DNA of 64,000 nucleotides from assembly GCA_030653365.1 (NCBI GenBank), contig JAURZL010000009.1, forward strand, positions 62,001 to 126,000, in the 5' to 3' direction. How positions within the stretch are numbered: position 1 is the stretch's first letter; each line of letters starts with the position of its first letter. A program made the translations under genes and the position numbers. Below the pieces are notes generated by a model, which was not told the origin of the DNA, made no database searches, and saw only the letters and a list, made by a program, of their open reading frames with translations. The DNA comes from Anaerolineaceae bacterium (lineage in GTDB: Bacteria; Chloroflexota; Anaerolineae; Anaerolineales; Anaerolineaceae). Of this stretch, positions 1 through 10,871 are shown piece after piece.

Positions 1-503
1 ATCCAGATCGAGTTAACAAACTGGTTCTTGTAGACAGTTACGGATTGCAACGCAAGGCACCATTCCATAAACTCAGTTATCTGTTTGTGCGTATGCCAGG
101 GATGCGGGCTTTGACATACTGGTCACTTCGCAGCCGGTCGCTGGTGAAATATTCCCTAGGAATGATCCTGAAACGGCCTGGTTCAGTGACAGAAGATCTG
201 GTGGAGAAGGTTTACCAGCAATTACTCATACCGGGAGGCACCAAAGCATTTTCTGATTTTCAGAACGCAGATGTCGGATGGCAGGGTTTGAAAACGAATT
301 TTCTGGATCGATTACCAGATTTAAAAGCCAAAACGCTGGTGATTCATGGAGGAAAGGACTCACTGGTGCCATTAGAAGCTTCCAAAGAAGCACATCACTT
401 GATCCAGAAATCTGAGATGGTGATTATGGAAGGTTGTGGGCATTGGCCGCAGCGGGATCAACCTGAGGAGTTTAATAAACTGGTCAGTGAATTCCTGTTT
501 TGA
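1..503 (+). CDS. alpha/beta hydrolase, C-terminal part (gene runs off the window start)
   Basis: The frame is open from base 3 with no stop, so the N-terminus lies outside the window; the TTG at 45 is not needed as a start. The visible part begins in the strand after the nucleophile elbow (KLVLVDSYGL). It carries the late Asp motif (LVIHGGKDSLVP) and the catalytic His motif (GCGHWPQRDQPEEF), followed by the C-terminal helix typical of the fold. The nucleophile and oxyanion hole are not visible. The substrate cannot be told; esterases, lactonases and C-C hydrolases all share this layout. The fold is confident, the function is open. Confidence 0.85.
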   Translation, partial: PDRVNKLVLVDSYGLQRKAPFHKLSYLFVRMPGMRALTYWSLRSRSLVKYSLGMILKRPGSVTEDLVEKVYQQLLIPGGTKAFSDFQNADVGWQGLKTNFLDRLPDLKAKTLVIHGGKDSLVPLEASKEAHHLIQKSEMVIMEGCGHWPQRDQPEEFNKLVSEFLF

Positions 504-1143
504 GCACATAAATCCATTTCCGGGAAATTTATTTATAAATTCCAGGAGGGGATAAAAAAAATGTACAAAATTGAAAAGAATTAAATATTGGATAATTATG
601 TAAGATAATATTCATTATATTACATAACTCACATATAAATAAATGCTTTTATTATTATCAGTGACTATGAAGTTGAAAATCATAACGAAAGAAACAAAAA
701 CTAAAATTTCTAATAAACCGTTTAGATCGTAAGCTGACAGAAATCCTTTATTAGAAAAAACCATCGCACAGAGAATATTAAATTCATAAAATCATATTCC
801 AACAAAAATTTATCGAGCGAGACACACTCATAAGAAACGTAAATAAATTTCAACCCCCTCCATTCTGCTGGACGGTCTCACCGAATAACGTTAAGCATAA
901 ATTCTAAGAATATACGTTCCATCAATTTAACTTATACATCTAATTCAACCATAGAACATTACATTAAAATCAATATTTATCTATGTACAACGTATGTATA
1001 AACATAAATCAATCACCTCTCCCCTGCCCTTTCCACATAAATGACTTTCAACTTTAAACTGTCACCTAACTGATTTACTGTATAATGGATTTCAACCATT
1101 TTTCACCAATTTATTTATTTTTCACCAGTAGTAGGATCCAGCA
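504..1143. other. AT-rich gene-free stretch of 640 bases
   Basis: No convincing reading frame, tRNA or hairpin terminator was found here. The stretch is strongly AT-rich with many short A and T runs. A TATAAT -10-like hexamer at 1081-1086, directly preceded by TG, probably belongs to the promoter of the 4Fe-4S gene starting at 1144. No good -35 was recognised. Confidence 0.5.
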
Positions 1144-2088
1144 ATGACTAATCAGTCCAAAAAATTCTCGATTATTTCAAAATCTACACGAAATTATTTC
1201 AATATTTCACGTAAAACTGGAAATTTTTCCCTGGTGAAATGGATTCATGGTTATATTTATGCACGCTGGCCTTACCTTTACATCGGCATAGGTAAAGGTG
1301 ATCATCCGATTGTCCGACCATTAATGCCTTTTATTTCATTTCTGACGAGGGTTAATCCTTTCAAAATTCGATCCAGTGAACAACATGCAGTCGATCTTCC
1401 CAGCCATACTGTTGCCGATGGATATCATGGGAAAGCAATCCCATTACAAACCGCACGGGAATTGATCATGGTCAATGAACCCATCAATAAACCAGATTTA
1501 GAGCATGTTATCCCCTATACAAAAGCCAGAGCCATTATCTTAGAAAATCCTAATCATATCATTGCCCTTGACTGTCCTTGTCGAGCATCAAAAGAAGAAC
1601 ATTGTTCGCCTATCGATGTCTGTCTGGTTGTCGGTGAACCTTTCGCTAGTTTCATTCAGGAACATCAACCTCAAAAAACACGTTGGATTACGCAGGAAGA
1701 AGCTGTGAAGATTCTGGAAGAGGAAGATGCCCGCGGACACGTACACCATGCCTTTTTTAAAGATGCTATGCTGGGGCGATATTATGCGATTTGCAACTGC
1801 TGCAGCTGTTGTTGTGGTGCCATGAAGGCTCATCAAAATCACATCCCTATGTTGGCATCATCCGGTTATGTCGCCCAAATTGACCACAAATTGTGCCTGG
1901 ATTGTGGTACATGTATTGAATATTGTCAATTTTTTGCTTTAGGATTTGATGATAATTACACCACAATTGTGAATTATGACCTTTGTATGGGGTGCGGTGT
2001 CTGTGTTTCTAAATGTCCTGCGAGTGCAATAAATCTTCATTTAGAGCCATCAAAAGGGATGCCATTAGAAGTCAATAATCTGATTTAA
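1144..2088 (+). CDS. Cys-rich 4Fe-4S ferredoxin-type protein
   Basis: A 314-residue protein. The C-terminal third holds two classic 4Fe-4S motifs, CLDCGTCIEYC and CMGCGVCVSKCP, as in bacterial 2[4Fe-4S] ferredoxins. In front of them lie two further Cys clusters, CPCRASKEEHC (with another Cys eight residues on) and the unusual run CNCCSCCC, which may bind an extra cluster or metal. The N-terminal ~80 residues are basic and aromatic (WIHGYIYARWPYLYIGIG) and could sit at a membrane, but no clear transmembrane helix or signal peptide is seen. The ATG follows AGGA with normal spacing. It is likely an electron-transfer protein; the partner is unknown and no redox enzyme is adjacent. The next gene, a PerR-like regulator, has its own upstream region. 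Confidence 0.8.
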   Translation: MTNQSKKFSIISKSTRNYFNISRKTGNFSLVKWIHGYIYARWPYLYIGIGKGDHPIVRPLMPFISFLTRVNPFKIRSSEQHAVDLPSHTVADGYHGKAIPLQTARELIMVNEPINKPDLEHVIPYTKARAIILENPNHIIALDCPCRASKEEHCSPIDVCLVVGEPFASFIQEHQPQKTRWITQEEAVKILEEEDARGHVHHAFFKDAMLGRYYAICNCCSCCCGAMKAHQNHIPMLASSGYVAQIDHKLCLDCGTCIEYCQFFALGFDDNYTTIVNYDLCMGCGVCVSKCPASAINLHLEPSKGMPLEVNNLI

Positions 2089-2260
2089 ATACGGCAATTC
2101 TGAGACTGCGATTTGTTTCAAGCAGCCAGAATTGATCATGACTTTCTCATGAAAAACTAATTTTTGTAAGTGCGACCTGCCCCTCCCCAATCTCAGAAAC
2201 CTGATCGTAGATTGCGTACAATCTTTTAGATGCTTTCGCTTGATTATTCTTGTGAATTAA

Positions 2261-2275
2261 TTATAATTATTCTAA
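2261..2275. promoter_or_regulatory. PerR box-like operator before the Fur-family gene
   Basis: The 15-mer TTATAATTATTCTAA matches the Bacillus PerR box consensus TTATAATNATTATAA at all defined positions but one. It ends 19 bases before the ATG at 2295, where a repressor would block transcription. It suggests autoregulation. Confidence 0.6.
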
Positions 2276-2294
2276 TTAAAGAATTATTATTGAT

Positions 2295-2744
2295 ATGGAA
2301 ACCACCATGAATGATCCAAAAAAACGATTTAATGAATTGATTATTGTATTGAAAAAACAAGGGTATCGGATGACGCCGCAACGGCTAGAGTTGATTCGGA
2401 TCATCTCTGCCAGTAAAGGACATCCCAGCGCTTCACAGATCTATGAAACCATCAAACATCAGTTTCCAAGCATGAGTCAGGCAACAGTTTATAACACTCT
2501 GACGCTGCTTAAGGAAATGGATCAAATTCTGGAAATCGATTTACACGGCGATAGTCACTATGATGGCAATCGACCGGAGCCTCACCCCCACATTATTTGT
2601 GTAAAATGCAATCAAATTGTGGATGGGGAATTTGACATAGCTCATGAATCTATCAAAAGATTAGAAGAAGTTTCTGGTTTTCATATCATGCGTACGCAAT
2701 TTGCGTTTTATGGTCTTTGTCCTGATTGCCGATCAGATAGCTGA
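2295..2744 (+). CDS. perR: Fur-family peroxide regulator, PerR-like
   Basis: A 149-residue metal-dependent repressor. The N-terminal winged helix has the Fur signature (GYRMTPQRLELIRII and SQATVYNTLTLLKEM). The C-terminal dimerisation half has the His-rich metal region (EPHPHIICVKCNQIVDGEFD) and a second CxxC (CPDC), which together form the structural zinc site. Assignment to PerR rather than Fur or Zur rests on context: katG follows on the same strand, and PerR-box-like palindromes precede both genes. PerR senses peroxide by oxidation of metal-bound His and releases its targets. A second ATG at 2310 is an alternative start; neither has a strong ribosome site. Confidence 0.85.
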   Translation: METTMNDPKKRFNELIIVLKKQGYRMTPQRLELIRIISASKGHPSASQIYETIKHQFPSMSQATVYNTLTLLKEMDQILEIDLHGDSHYDGNRPEPHPHIICVKCNQIVDGEFDIAHESIKRLEEVSGFHIMRTQFAFYGLCPDCRSDS

Positions 2745-2752
2745 GTTTTCAC

Positions 2753-2767
2753 CAATAATTATTAATT
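2753..2767. promoter_or_regulatory. possible PerR half-conserved box before katG
   Basis: CAATAATTATTAATT lies between the regulator stop and katG. Its central ten bases (ATAATTATTA) match the PerR box core exactly, while the outer bases diverge (10 of 15 matches). In AT-rich DNA this is weaker than the box at 2261. Confidence 0.35.
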
Positions 2768-2793
2768 GCTGTGGAACTCTTTCAAAAATCTGA

Positions 2794-5025
<2,232 letters not shown>

Positions 5026-5075
5026 TCGCTAATCCACACAGAAAATTGTTGTTGAATTACAATTTCAGCAGCCAA

Positions 5076-5124
5076 AAATCTCCGGTTCAGGAGTGACCAA
5101 AACCACCTGCTGAACCGGAGATTT
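5076..5124. terminator. hairpin terminator after katG
   Basis: Perfect 15-bp inverted repeat (5076-5090 with 5110-5124; arm AAATCTCCGGTTCAG), loop 19 bases, A/T-rich flanks on both sides. It sits between katG (+) and the end of the minus-strand secretion operon and could stop transcription from both directions. Confidence 0.75.
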
Positions 5125-5194
5125 AAAATTTATGCAATCAATGAATTTGAAAAATCATCTTATTGATTGATAACCTACCTGCATCAATCAAAGA

Positions 5195-6214
5195 TTAAAT
5201 TTCAAATAATAAAACCATCACTTTTCCCAGTCCAATTTTCATGCCTGGTTGCAGTTCATATACCTTTTCCGCTTCAATCTTCTGACCATTCATTGTTACT
5301 CCATTGGTGCTGTTTAGGTCCAGGATGGTAAAACGGTTAGCCTGGGCATCATAGTTTATCTCGGCATGTTGTCTGGAGATATCTCCTTCACTGGAAAAGA
5401 GCGGAATCACACGACCAAGAATCACAGGAAAGGATTGTAGTGGAATTCTCTGACCAATATTGGAGGGATTTAATGATTTTTCGATCACAAGATTTGCTGA
5501 CCCCCCTCCTCGCGCAGGAACAACCTTCGTATGATAATCTTCTGCCGGGGCTGAAACTGGTTTGCTGATTGGTGCAGATACATCCATTGTAGGCATCACG
5601 GGATGAGATTTGGTGGTAAATACGAAACTGACTTTATGCTGGCCAAATGCCAATCGATCACCACTCTTCAGTTTATTCATGCTATGAGGTGGTAATAATT
5701 TCCCATTTAAATAAGTCGGGTTGTTGGCTGATTGAGGTTCAATAAAAAATGAACCTTCTGAAAAGACAATCTGGGCATGCTTACGAGAGATTGTCATACC
5801 AATTGCCAGAATCTGCATGTTGACAGCCAGCATAATATTATGATTGACTTCCGTGCTGGGACGCCCAATGATGGCCGGTGTCCACTGAATATCAAAGCTG
5901 ATATTGGAAGTCTCTTCCCTTAATGAGGCATGATCCTTTAGATCCAGCATTTTCCGGATGGTTTGATGTAAATATCCAACAGACAATTCATCCTGCGGTT
6001 GAATATCCAGCTGGGCCAGGGTTTGATTTACATTCAGTGGTTTTTCAATCCCTTCTAATTGGATGCTGTATTTTTCCGGGGAATCCGCATCAATATCATC
6101 AAACTCTTTCAGGATTTCATCGATTAGCGTTTTTACTGTGATCGACCTGCGCACCCGAGCACGCTGCCCGGCATGTTCAAAAACATTTATCTTCACATCA
6201 ATATAATCGTCCAT
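5195..6214 (-). CDS. EsaB/YukD-like ubiquitin fold fused to two FHA domains
   Basis: A 339-residue cytoplasmic protein. Residues ~3-80 resemble the small ubiquitin-like EsaB/YukD proteins of type VII secretion (VKINVFEHAG, then TVKTLIDEILKEF and NQTLAQLDIQPQDEL). Two FHA phosphothreonine-binding domains follow: the first at ~115-200 (GRPS, ISRKHAQIVF, NPTYLNG), the second at ~245-335 (ILGRVIP, ISRQHAEINY, LNSTNGVTMNG). It is the last gene of the operon, 3 bases after the ATPase stop, with GAGG near the ATG. In Firmicutes EsaB is a separate small protein and the two FHA domains sit at the N-terminus of EssC; here both are fused in one adaptor. The ATPase next door has no FHA domain. Domain calls are by motif; the EsaB-like call is the weaker. 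Confidence 0.8.
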   Translation of the reverse strand: MDDYIDVKINVFEHAGQRARVRRSITVKTLIDEILKEFDDIDADSPEKYSIQLEGIEKPLNVNQTLAQLDIQPQDELSVGYLHQTIRKMLDLKDHASLREETSNISFDIQWTPAIIGRPSTEVNHNIMLAVNMQILAIGMTISRKHAQIVFSEGSFFIEPQSANNPTYLNGKLLPPHSMNKLKSGDRLAFGQHKVSFVFTTKSHPVMPTMDVSAPISKPVSAPAEDYHTKVVPARGGGSANLVIEKSLNPSNIGQRIPLQSFPVILGRVIPLFSSEGDISRQHAEINYDAQANRFTILDLNSTNGVTMNGQKIEAEKVYELQPGMKIGLGKVMVLLFEI

Positions 6215-6217
6215 ACC

Positions 6218-9200
6218 TTAATCCTCAGGTGTTTTATCATTTTCTAAGCCGGTGATGTTGGAATCTTTATCAAGATCAAAATTTTCAACAATCGGAAAAT
6301 CATCATCGCTTATTTCAATATCATCCAAACTTTCATCGTCTAAACCTTGAAGCGCATTATAACTTTCTACCAGATCACCAGGCGATAAGACTGCCAACAT
6401 ATCCTCAGTCATGCCACTTTCAATCAATTTTTTCTTGACTTCCCCCATATTATATTTCGAAAGGTCAACAGTGCTATTAGTTATTGGCGTTGATCGTTGG
6501 TAAGTTGAAATTTGATCAGTTTGTGAAGTTTCTGTATCACCTTCTGCGGTTTTCTCTTGTGGAACCCGTAACCATTTCGACTTTTTATCAGGATATTTGT
6601 TGACAATTAACTTGATCCAATTATCAACGGAAGCCTCAGCTTCTTCATCGCTTGTGTAAGGGGTTGCAATTTGCAGCATGCTGGTAATTCCCGAACGTAC
6701 GATGAAAGATCTTCCCATCGGCAATTCAACATCAGCTAGGCTGCGTGGGAATTTACCATTCAAACGGTTGACAGCATCGGCACTCATAAGAGCGATACCA
6801 AAATTCGTTCCAGTGATAACCTTACGTAAATCATCTGACGTGCTCATCATCGCAACTGATCCTGCTGCTATTACGATTACTCCAGCTGTTTGATATTTTC
6901 GGACCAAAGAAGATATATCTTCGAAGAATTGCATCTTCTTGCGGTTCGATTCATCCGAGAAGGAATCGTAGTTATCGATTAAGATCACTAATTTCCGCCG
7001 TTTTGGATGCACTTCGAAGTCTAAACATTCCTCTCGAATATTTTCCAGTAAATCATCCAACTGATCAACTTCATCGATTGTTTCCAACACATGCGGTAAT
7101 TCCAGTAATGAATGGTCACTCCCCTTCCACAATTTGCGAGAATAATCGATCAAAACCATCGTAAAGTCATCAGGGCCATAATTTGCTGCCAGTGAAAAGA
7201 TGATGGTTCGTAATGTGCTTGTTTTGCCGGAGAATGGTTGCCCCAAAATCACCATATGAGGACCCTGACGTTCAATATCAATATATGCGGCTTCCAGAGT
7301 ACGATCGTCAATACCCATTAGGATGTTCAAGCGTTTTCCAGTGGGATAGGTGACTTCTTTCATTAATCGTTCTAAAGATACACGTAATTGTAAGGTCTCA
7401 ATGGTAGATGGTTTTTCACTTTTCCATCTATCTCCCCAGATCTCTTTCATCCGTATGCACATCTGATTGAGTTTTGCCATGTTGTCCATATCGTTTTCAT
7501 CTGGATTGAATGAAAGTGCTGTTTGAAATTCCAACGGCATGTTGCCAACACGAACAAATCCTCTACCAGGTACATTACTGAGATCTGCTGGAACTCCACG
7601 ACCGACGATATCTGCATACTCACTGGGATCAGAAAGTTTCAAGGTAAATCTTTCCGAAATCAAGTTGAACAATTTACCGGTTAGCGCCTGGGTAACATCA
7701 GCAGTGATCAGGAAGTGGACACCGTACGCGCGTGCTTCACGAACAATGGAGATGAATGGTGCCATTAATCCATCGTAATATTCTCTGAATTCAGCAAAAT
7801 TATCGACGACTACCATAATGGCAGGCAATTTTTTGTCAGGATAATTATGATTGTAGGTTTCAAGACTGTTTACCCGCACCTCGCTGAAGAGTAATTGGCG
7901 GTGTTCGATCAGATCGTTGATCCTGCGCAGTACACGTAAAACCCGCTCTTCCTCTTCTGAGGTAATGATTGCGCCAACATGCGGTAAGTCAGTAAAGACT
8001 GTTAATGCTCGCCCACCGAAATCGAGAATATAGATCTGGAGATCGTCGGGAGAGTGTGTTAAGACAAGAGAAGTGATAATTGTCCGAATGAATGTGGTTT
8101 TCCCACGACCAGACGCACCAAAGATAGCTACATGCCCATTCGGGAAGTCAATTTTCAATGGTTTCTGACTGGCGAGATATGGATTGTCCACCAAACCAAT
8201 TAAAGGGCGCATATTGTTCTTACCCCAAACCAGCGCATCCCATTTGAAATCTTCTTTAAAGAACGTAGTCGCTTTTTCATTGAGGGACACACCGCTGACA
8301 TTGACTGAATCGGTTTGTTTCAACATATCAATGTCGTCGTCGTTCATGTAGGCAACATCCAGCGGTGTCTCCAGAGTGAGAATATTCTTACCGGTTTGTG
8401 GTGCTAAGAACTCCGGCCAGGGGCGCCATTGAGGGCGGGATTCGGTCGTTGCCAGGTTGGCTAACATATCGACAATTACATCATACAGTTTAGGTGGTTC
8501 GATTGCTTTATGTGCCGCTGATTTTTTAGCCCGGTCAACCCAAATCACATTGGGGGTGACATTTTCTTCCTGAGGACCTTTATAATCACCACCAGTGTAG
8601 GCTGTTTGGATTAATTCAATATTCTCATTACCGACCTGAAGATAGCCACGCCCAGGAATCCCAGGCGGTAGGAAAGCAGCATCCGACCGGCGTAAAAGTT
8701 CACGACTATCATCAGGTGTTTCCACACGTAAACAAATTCGGAACTTAATATTCGCGCGCATTTGATCAGTTACCCCTACTGGCCTCTGTGCAGCAAGAAT
8801 TAAGGTGACACCTAATGCACGACCCAAACGGGTGATACTCTCCAACTGGTTTTTGTACTCTGCATTTCCTGAAATCATCTCAGCGAACTCATCAATGATA
8901 ATAAAGAGATGTGGATACGGTGGACGTCCTGGTTCCAGATTCAATCCCTTTTTGCGGTAATGAACAATATCCTTCGAGTTGGTATAGGTGTTCAGTTTTT
9001 GGCGGCGGTCTAATTCAGCAATGATGGAAGCAAAGACGCGGGCGGTGGCTGATTGATCCAGGTTGGTGACGATATCAACCTTATGGGGTAATTTCTTGAA
9101 TGGTTCAAAGGCAGAACCACCTTTGTAGTCAATTAACACAAAATTAAGCACATCCGGATTGAAATTGAGAGCCATACCGATAATCATGGTCATCAATAAT

Positions 9201-10861
9201 TCGGATTTACCGGAACCGGTGGATCCTGCGATCAAGCCATGGACACCATCGGCTTTTGCAGAGAATGTCAGGGTTCTTGGTTCATTGCCAGACAGTAAAC
9301 CGACGGCAGTGAACAACCAATCCGCCACATTGGGGTTCATGGATCTGGACCAATTTTCTGCAGTCATCTCCTGCAATTGATCCATGGTGGTGACGTTCAA
9401 CATTTCTAGCAAAGTAACATTTGCTGCTAAGGTTGACCCATATCCGCGACGGATATCAAGCGGTTCCAAACACTTCGAGTAAGATCTTGCTTTTTCTTGC
9501 GTGGTTACCAATTTGGTAGCACCGACATAACGAACAGTATTGAAACCAGTTTCGGCATAACGAAAGATCGCACTTTCCTGATCAACCGGGTCCAAACCAA
9601 CTTCGATAATCGCTTCACAGCGACTGGGTACTTTTTTACGATCAGGAACGATAAAGATAATACCAGCACCAAGAATTTGACCATCCAGGAGAATGGTGGA
9701 GATGGTGGCTTCACCTTCTAAATCTTTCAAGGCTGACCAATCTGGTGCCATGGTTTGAACGTCAACTACCACCAACATGAAGGGTAATTTGACATCCTCT
9801 CCACTTTCTCTATCCTGAAGGCGCATACGTCTGCGTTCCAGAATGGTACGAACATTTTTCCAGAACATTCGCATTCGATCGACTTCGTTCTCTCCTGGTC
9901 TTTCATCATTTTCAAAACAAAGTGTCTCAGACTTATCCGCTTCCTTACAATGTGGTAAGGAATATGCCCAGCGCCAGTGTTTACGCATCTCATTGGTGCC
10001 TGCAACATACAACATCGTATCCTGCGGAGAATGAAAAGTAGCATAATCTACCAGCATCGTTTGCAGATAGGAATGGACAATTTCTTCTGAATCTCCCGCG
10101 ATGCCGATGGAATGACGGATGGTGACCACTTTATCTTCCGCCATTGTGCCTGCACCTTCTTCATCTTGTTTTTTTTCTTCTACTTTTTTCTGTTCCGTTT
10201 CATTGGTTTGAACGTATAAAGGAATCGTAACAGGCACATCGAATAAAAGTCGTGAATTCTCTGCCAGGCGGGTGGCTTCCCGAATTAATGGGTTCTCAAC
10301 CTGTTCAGTTTCACTCATCTTGTATATGACGGTCGATTGACGCGTACTGATTCCCAGACGTAAATTCATGAAGTCATGGTCGGTAGGCCGGCGTTCCCAT
10401 AAACGTGTACCAGAGCGAATATCCTCCTGTTTTTGCGGTCCCCCTTTTAAGATATCATCAGCAATTGCTAAGGAAATATCAGGATTGGGATAGTTGTAGT
10501 AATAATAGATTTTTTGTTGCTCATGTTCACTTTCCATCTGCCGACGCATTTCACTGATCCGGCGTTGATAGGTCTCGCGAAGATTTTCAAGTCGCTTTTT
10601 GTCTGCTCGATTGGTATATAACGCCAGAGCAACCGATGCAACAACCGACAACATCATCGGAATCATCATAAACAAACTCTTCGCCTGACCAAACATCGAT
10701 ACCATTACATAACCGAAAATCATCACCATTGGAAGAAATGCTTGTGCCATAATGGCATTGGGGTTAATGTCCAAATCTGGTGGATTGGGAATTTCTCTAA
10801 CCCCGGATGGTAATTCAGGTTCTATACGGGGTGGTCGATCGATAAAGATTTTATCTGCCAT
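6218..10861 (-). CDS. essC: type VII secretion FtsK/SpoIIIE-type ATPase (EssC/EccC-like)
   Basis: The 1547-residue membrane motor that would drive export of WXG100 substrates. After a Pro-rich start there is a hydrophobic region at ~37-85 (two membrane helices) and a coiled-coil stretch rich in Arg/Glu. Three P-loop ATPase domains follow: GSTGSGKSE (~residue 545), GASGRGKTT (~912) and GQPFSGKTS (~1204). Their Walker B strands read NFVLIDYKGG, IYILDFGGR and MVLIDYSRK. All three keep the GK[T/S] triplet, although in EccC the later domains are often degenerate. The C-terminus (~1460-1547) is acidic and looks disordered. Unlike Firmicute EssC it starts at the membrane helices with no FHA domains; those are in the next gene. 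GGAGGAAGA precedes the ATG. The gene symbol is by analogy. Confidence 0.9.
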   Translation of the reverse strand: MADKIFIDRPPRIEPELPSGVREIPNPPDLDINPNAIMAQAFLPMVMIFGYVMVSMFGQAKSLFMMIPMMLSVVASVALALYTNRADKKRLENLRETYQRRISEMRRQMESEHEQQKIYYYYNYPNPDISLAIADDILKGGPQKQEDIRSGTRLWERRPTDHDFMNLRLGISTRQSTVIYKMSETEQVENPLIREATRLAENSRLLFDVPVTIPLYVQTNETEQKKVEEKKQDEEGAGTMAEDKVVTIRHSIGIAGDSEEIVHSYLQTMLVDYATFHSPQDTMLYVAGTNEMRKHWRWAYSLPHCKEADKSETLCFENDERPGENEVDRMRMFWKNVRTILERRRMRLQDRESGEDVKLPFMLVVVDVQTMAPDWSALKDLEGEATISTILLDGQILGAGIIFIVPDRKKVPSRCEAIIEVGLDPVDQESAIFRYAETGFNTVRYVGATKLVTTQEKARSYSKCLEPLDIRRGYGSTLAANVTLLEMLNVTTMDQLQEMTAENWSRSMNPNVADWLFTAVGLLSGNEPRTLTFSAKADGVHGLIAGSTGSGKSELLMTMIIGMALNFNPDVLNFVLIDYKGGSAFEPFKKLPHKVDIVTNLDQSATARVFASIIAELDRRQKLNTYTNSKDIVHYRKKGLNLEPGRPPYPHLFIIIDEFAEMISGNAEYKNQLESITRLGRALGVTLILAAQRPVGVTDQMRANIKFRICLRVETPDDSRELLRRSDAAFLPPGIPGRGYLQVGNENIELIQTAYTGGDYKGPQEENVTPNVIWVDRAKKSAAHKAIEPPKLYDVIVDMLANLATTESRPQWRPWPEFLAPQTGKNILTLETPLDVAYMNDDDIDMLKQTDSVNVSGVSLNEKATTFFKEDFKWDALVWGKNNMRPLIGLVDNPYLASQKPLKIDFPNGHVAIFGASGRGKTTFIRTIITSLVLTHSPDDLQIYILDFGGRALTVFTDLPHVGAIITSEEEERVLRVLRRINDLIEHRQLLFSEVRVNSLETYNHNYPDKKLPAIMVVVDNFAEFREYYDGLMAPFISIVREARAYGVHFLITADVTQALTGKLFNLISERFTLKLSDPSEYADIVGRGVPADLSNVPGRGFVRVGNMPLEFQTALSFNPDENDMDNMAKLNQMCIRMKEIWGDRWKSEKPSTIETLQLRVSLERLMKEVTYPTGKRLNILMGIDDRTLEAAYIDIERQGPHMVILGQPFSGKTSTLRTIIFSLAANYGPDDFTMVLIDYSRKLWKGSDHSLLELPHVLETIDEVDQLDDLLENIREECLDFEVHPKRRKLVILIDNYDSFSDESNRKKMQFFEDISSLVRKYQTAGVIVIAAGSVAMMSTSDDLRKVITGTNFGIALMSADAVNRLNGKFPRSLADVELPMGRSFIVRSGITSMLQIATPYTSDEEAEASVDNWIKLIVNKYPDKKSKWLRVPQEKTAEGDTETSQTDQISTYQRSTPITNSTVDLSKYNMGEVKKKLIESGMTEDMLAVLSPGDLVESYNALQGLDDESLDDIEISDDDFPIVENFDLDKDSNITGLENDKTPED

Positions 10862-10871
10862 TCTTCCTCCC

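Noticed and set aside
504-1143. Possible small RNA or tRNA in the long AT-rich gap
   Set aside because: No cloverleaf, conserved T-loop or strong hairpin could be found.
2095-2134. Possible terminator after the 4Fe-4S gene
   Set aside because: Only an 8-bp A/T-rich stem (CAATTCTG/CAGAATTG) with a 24-base loop and no U tract.
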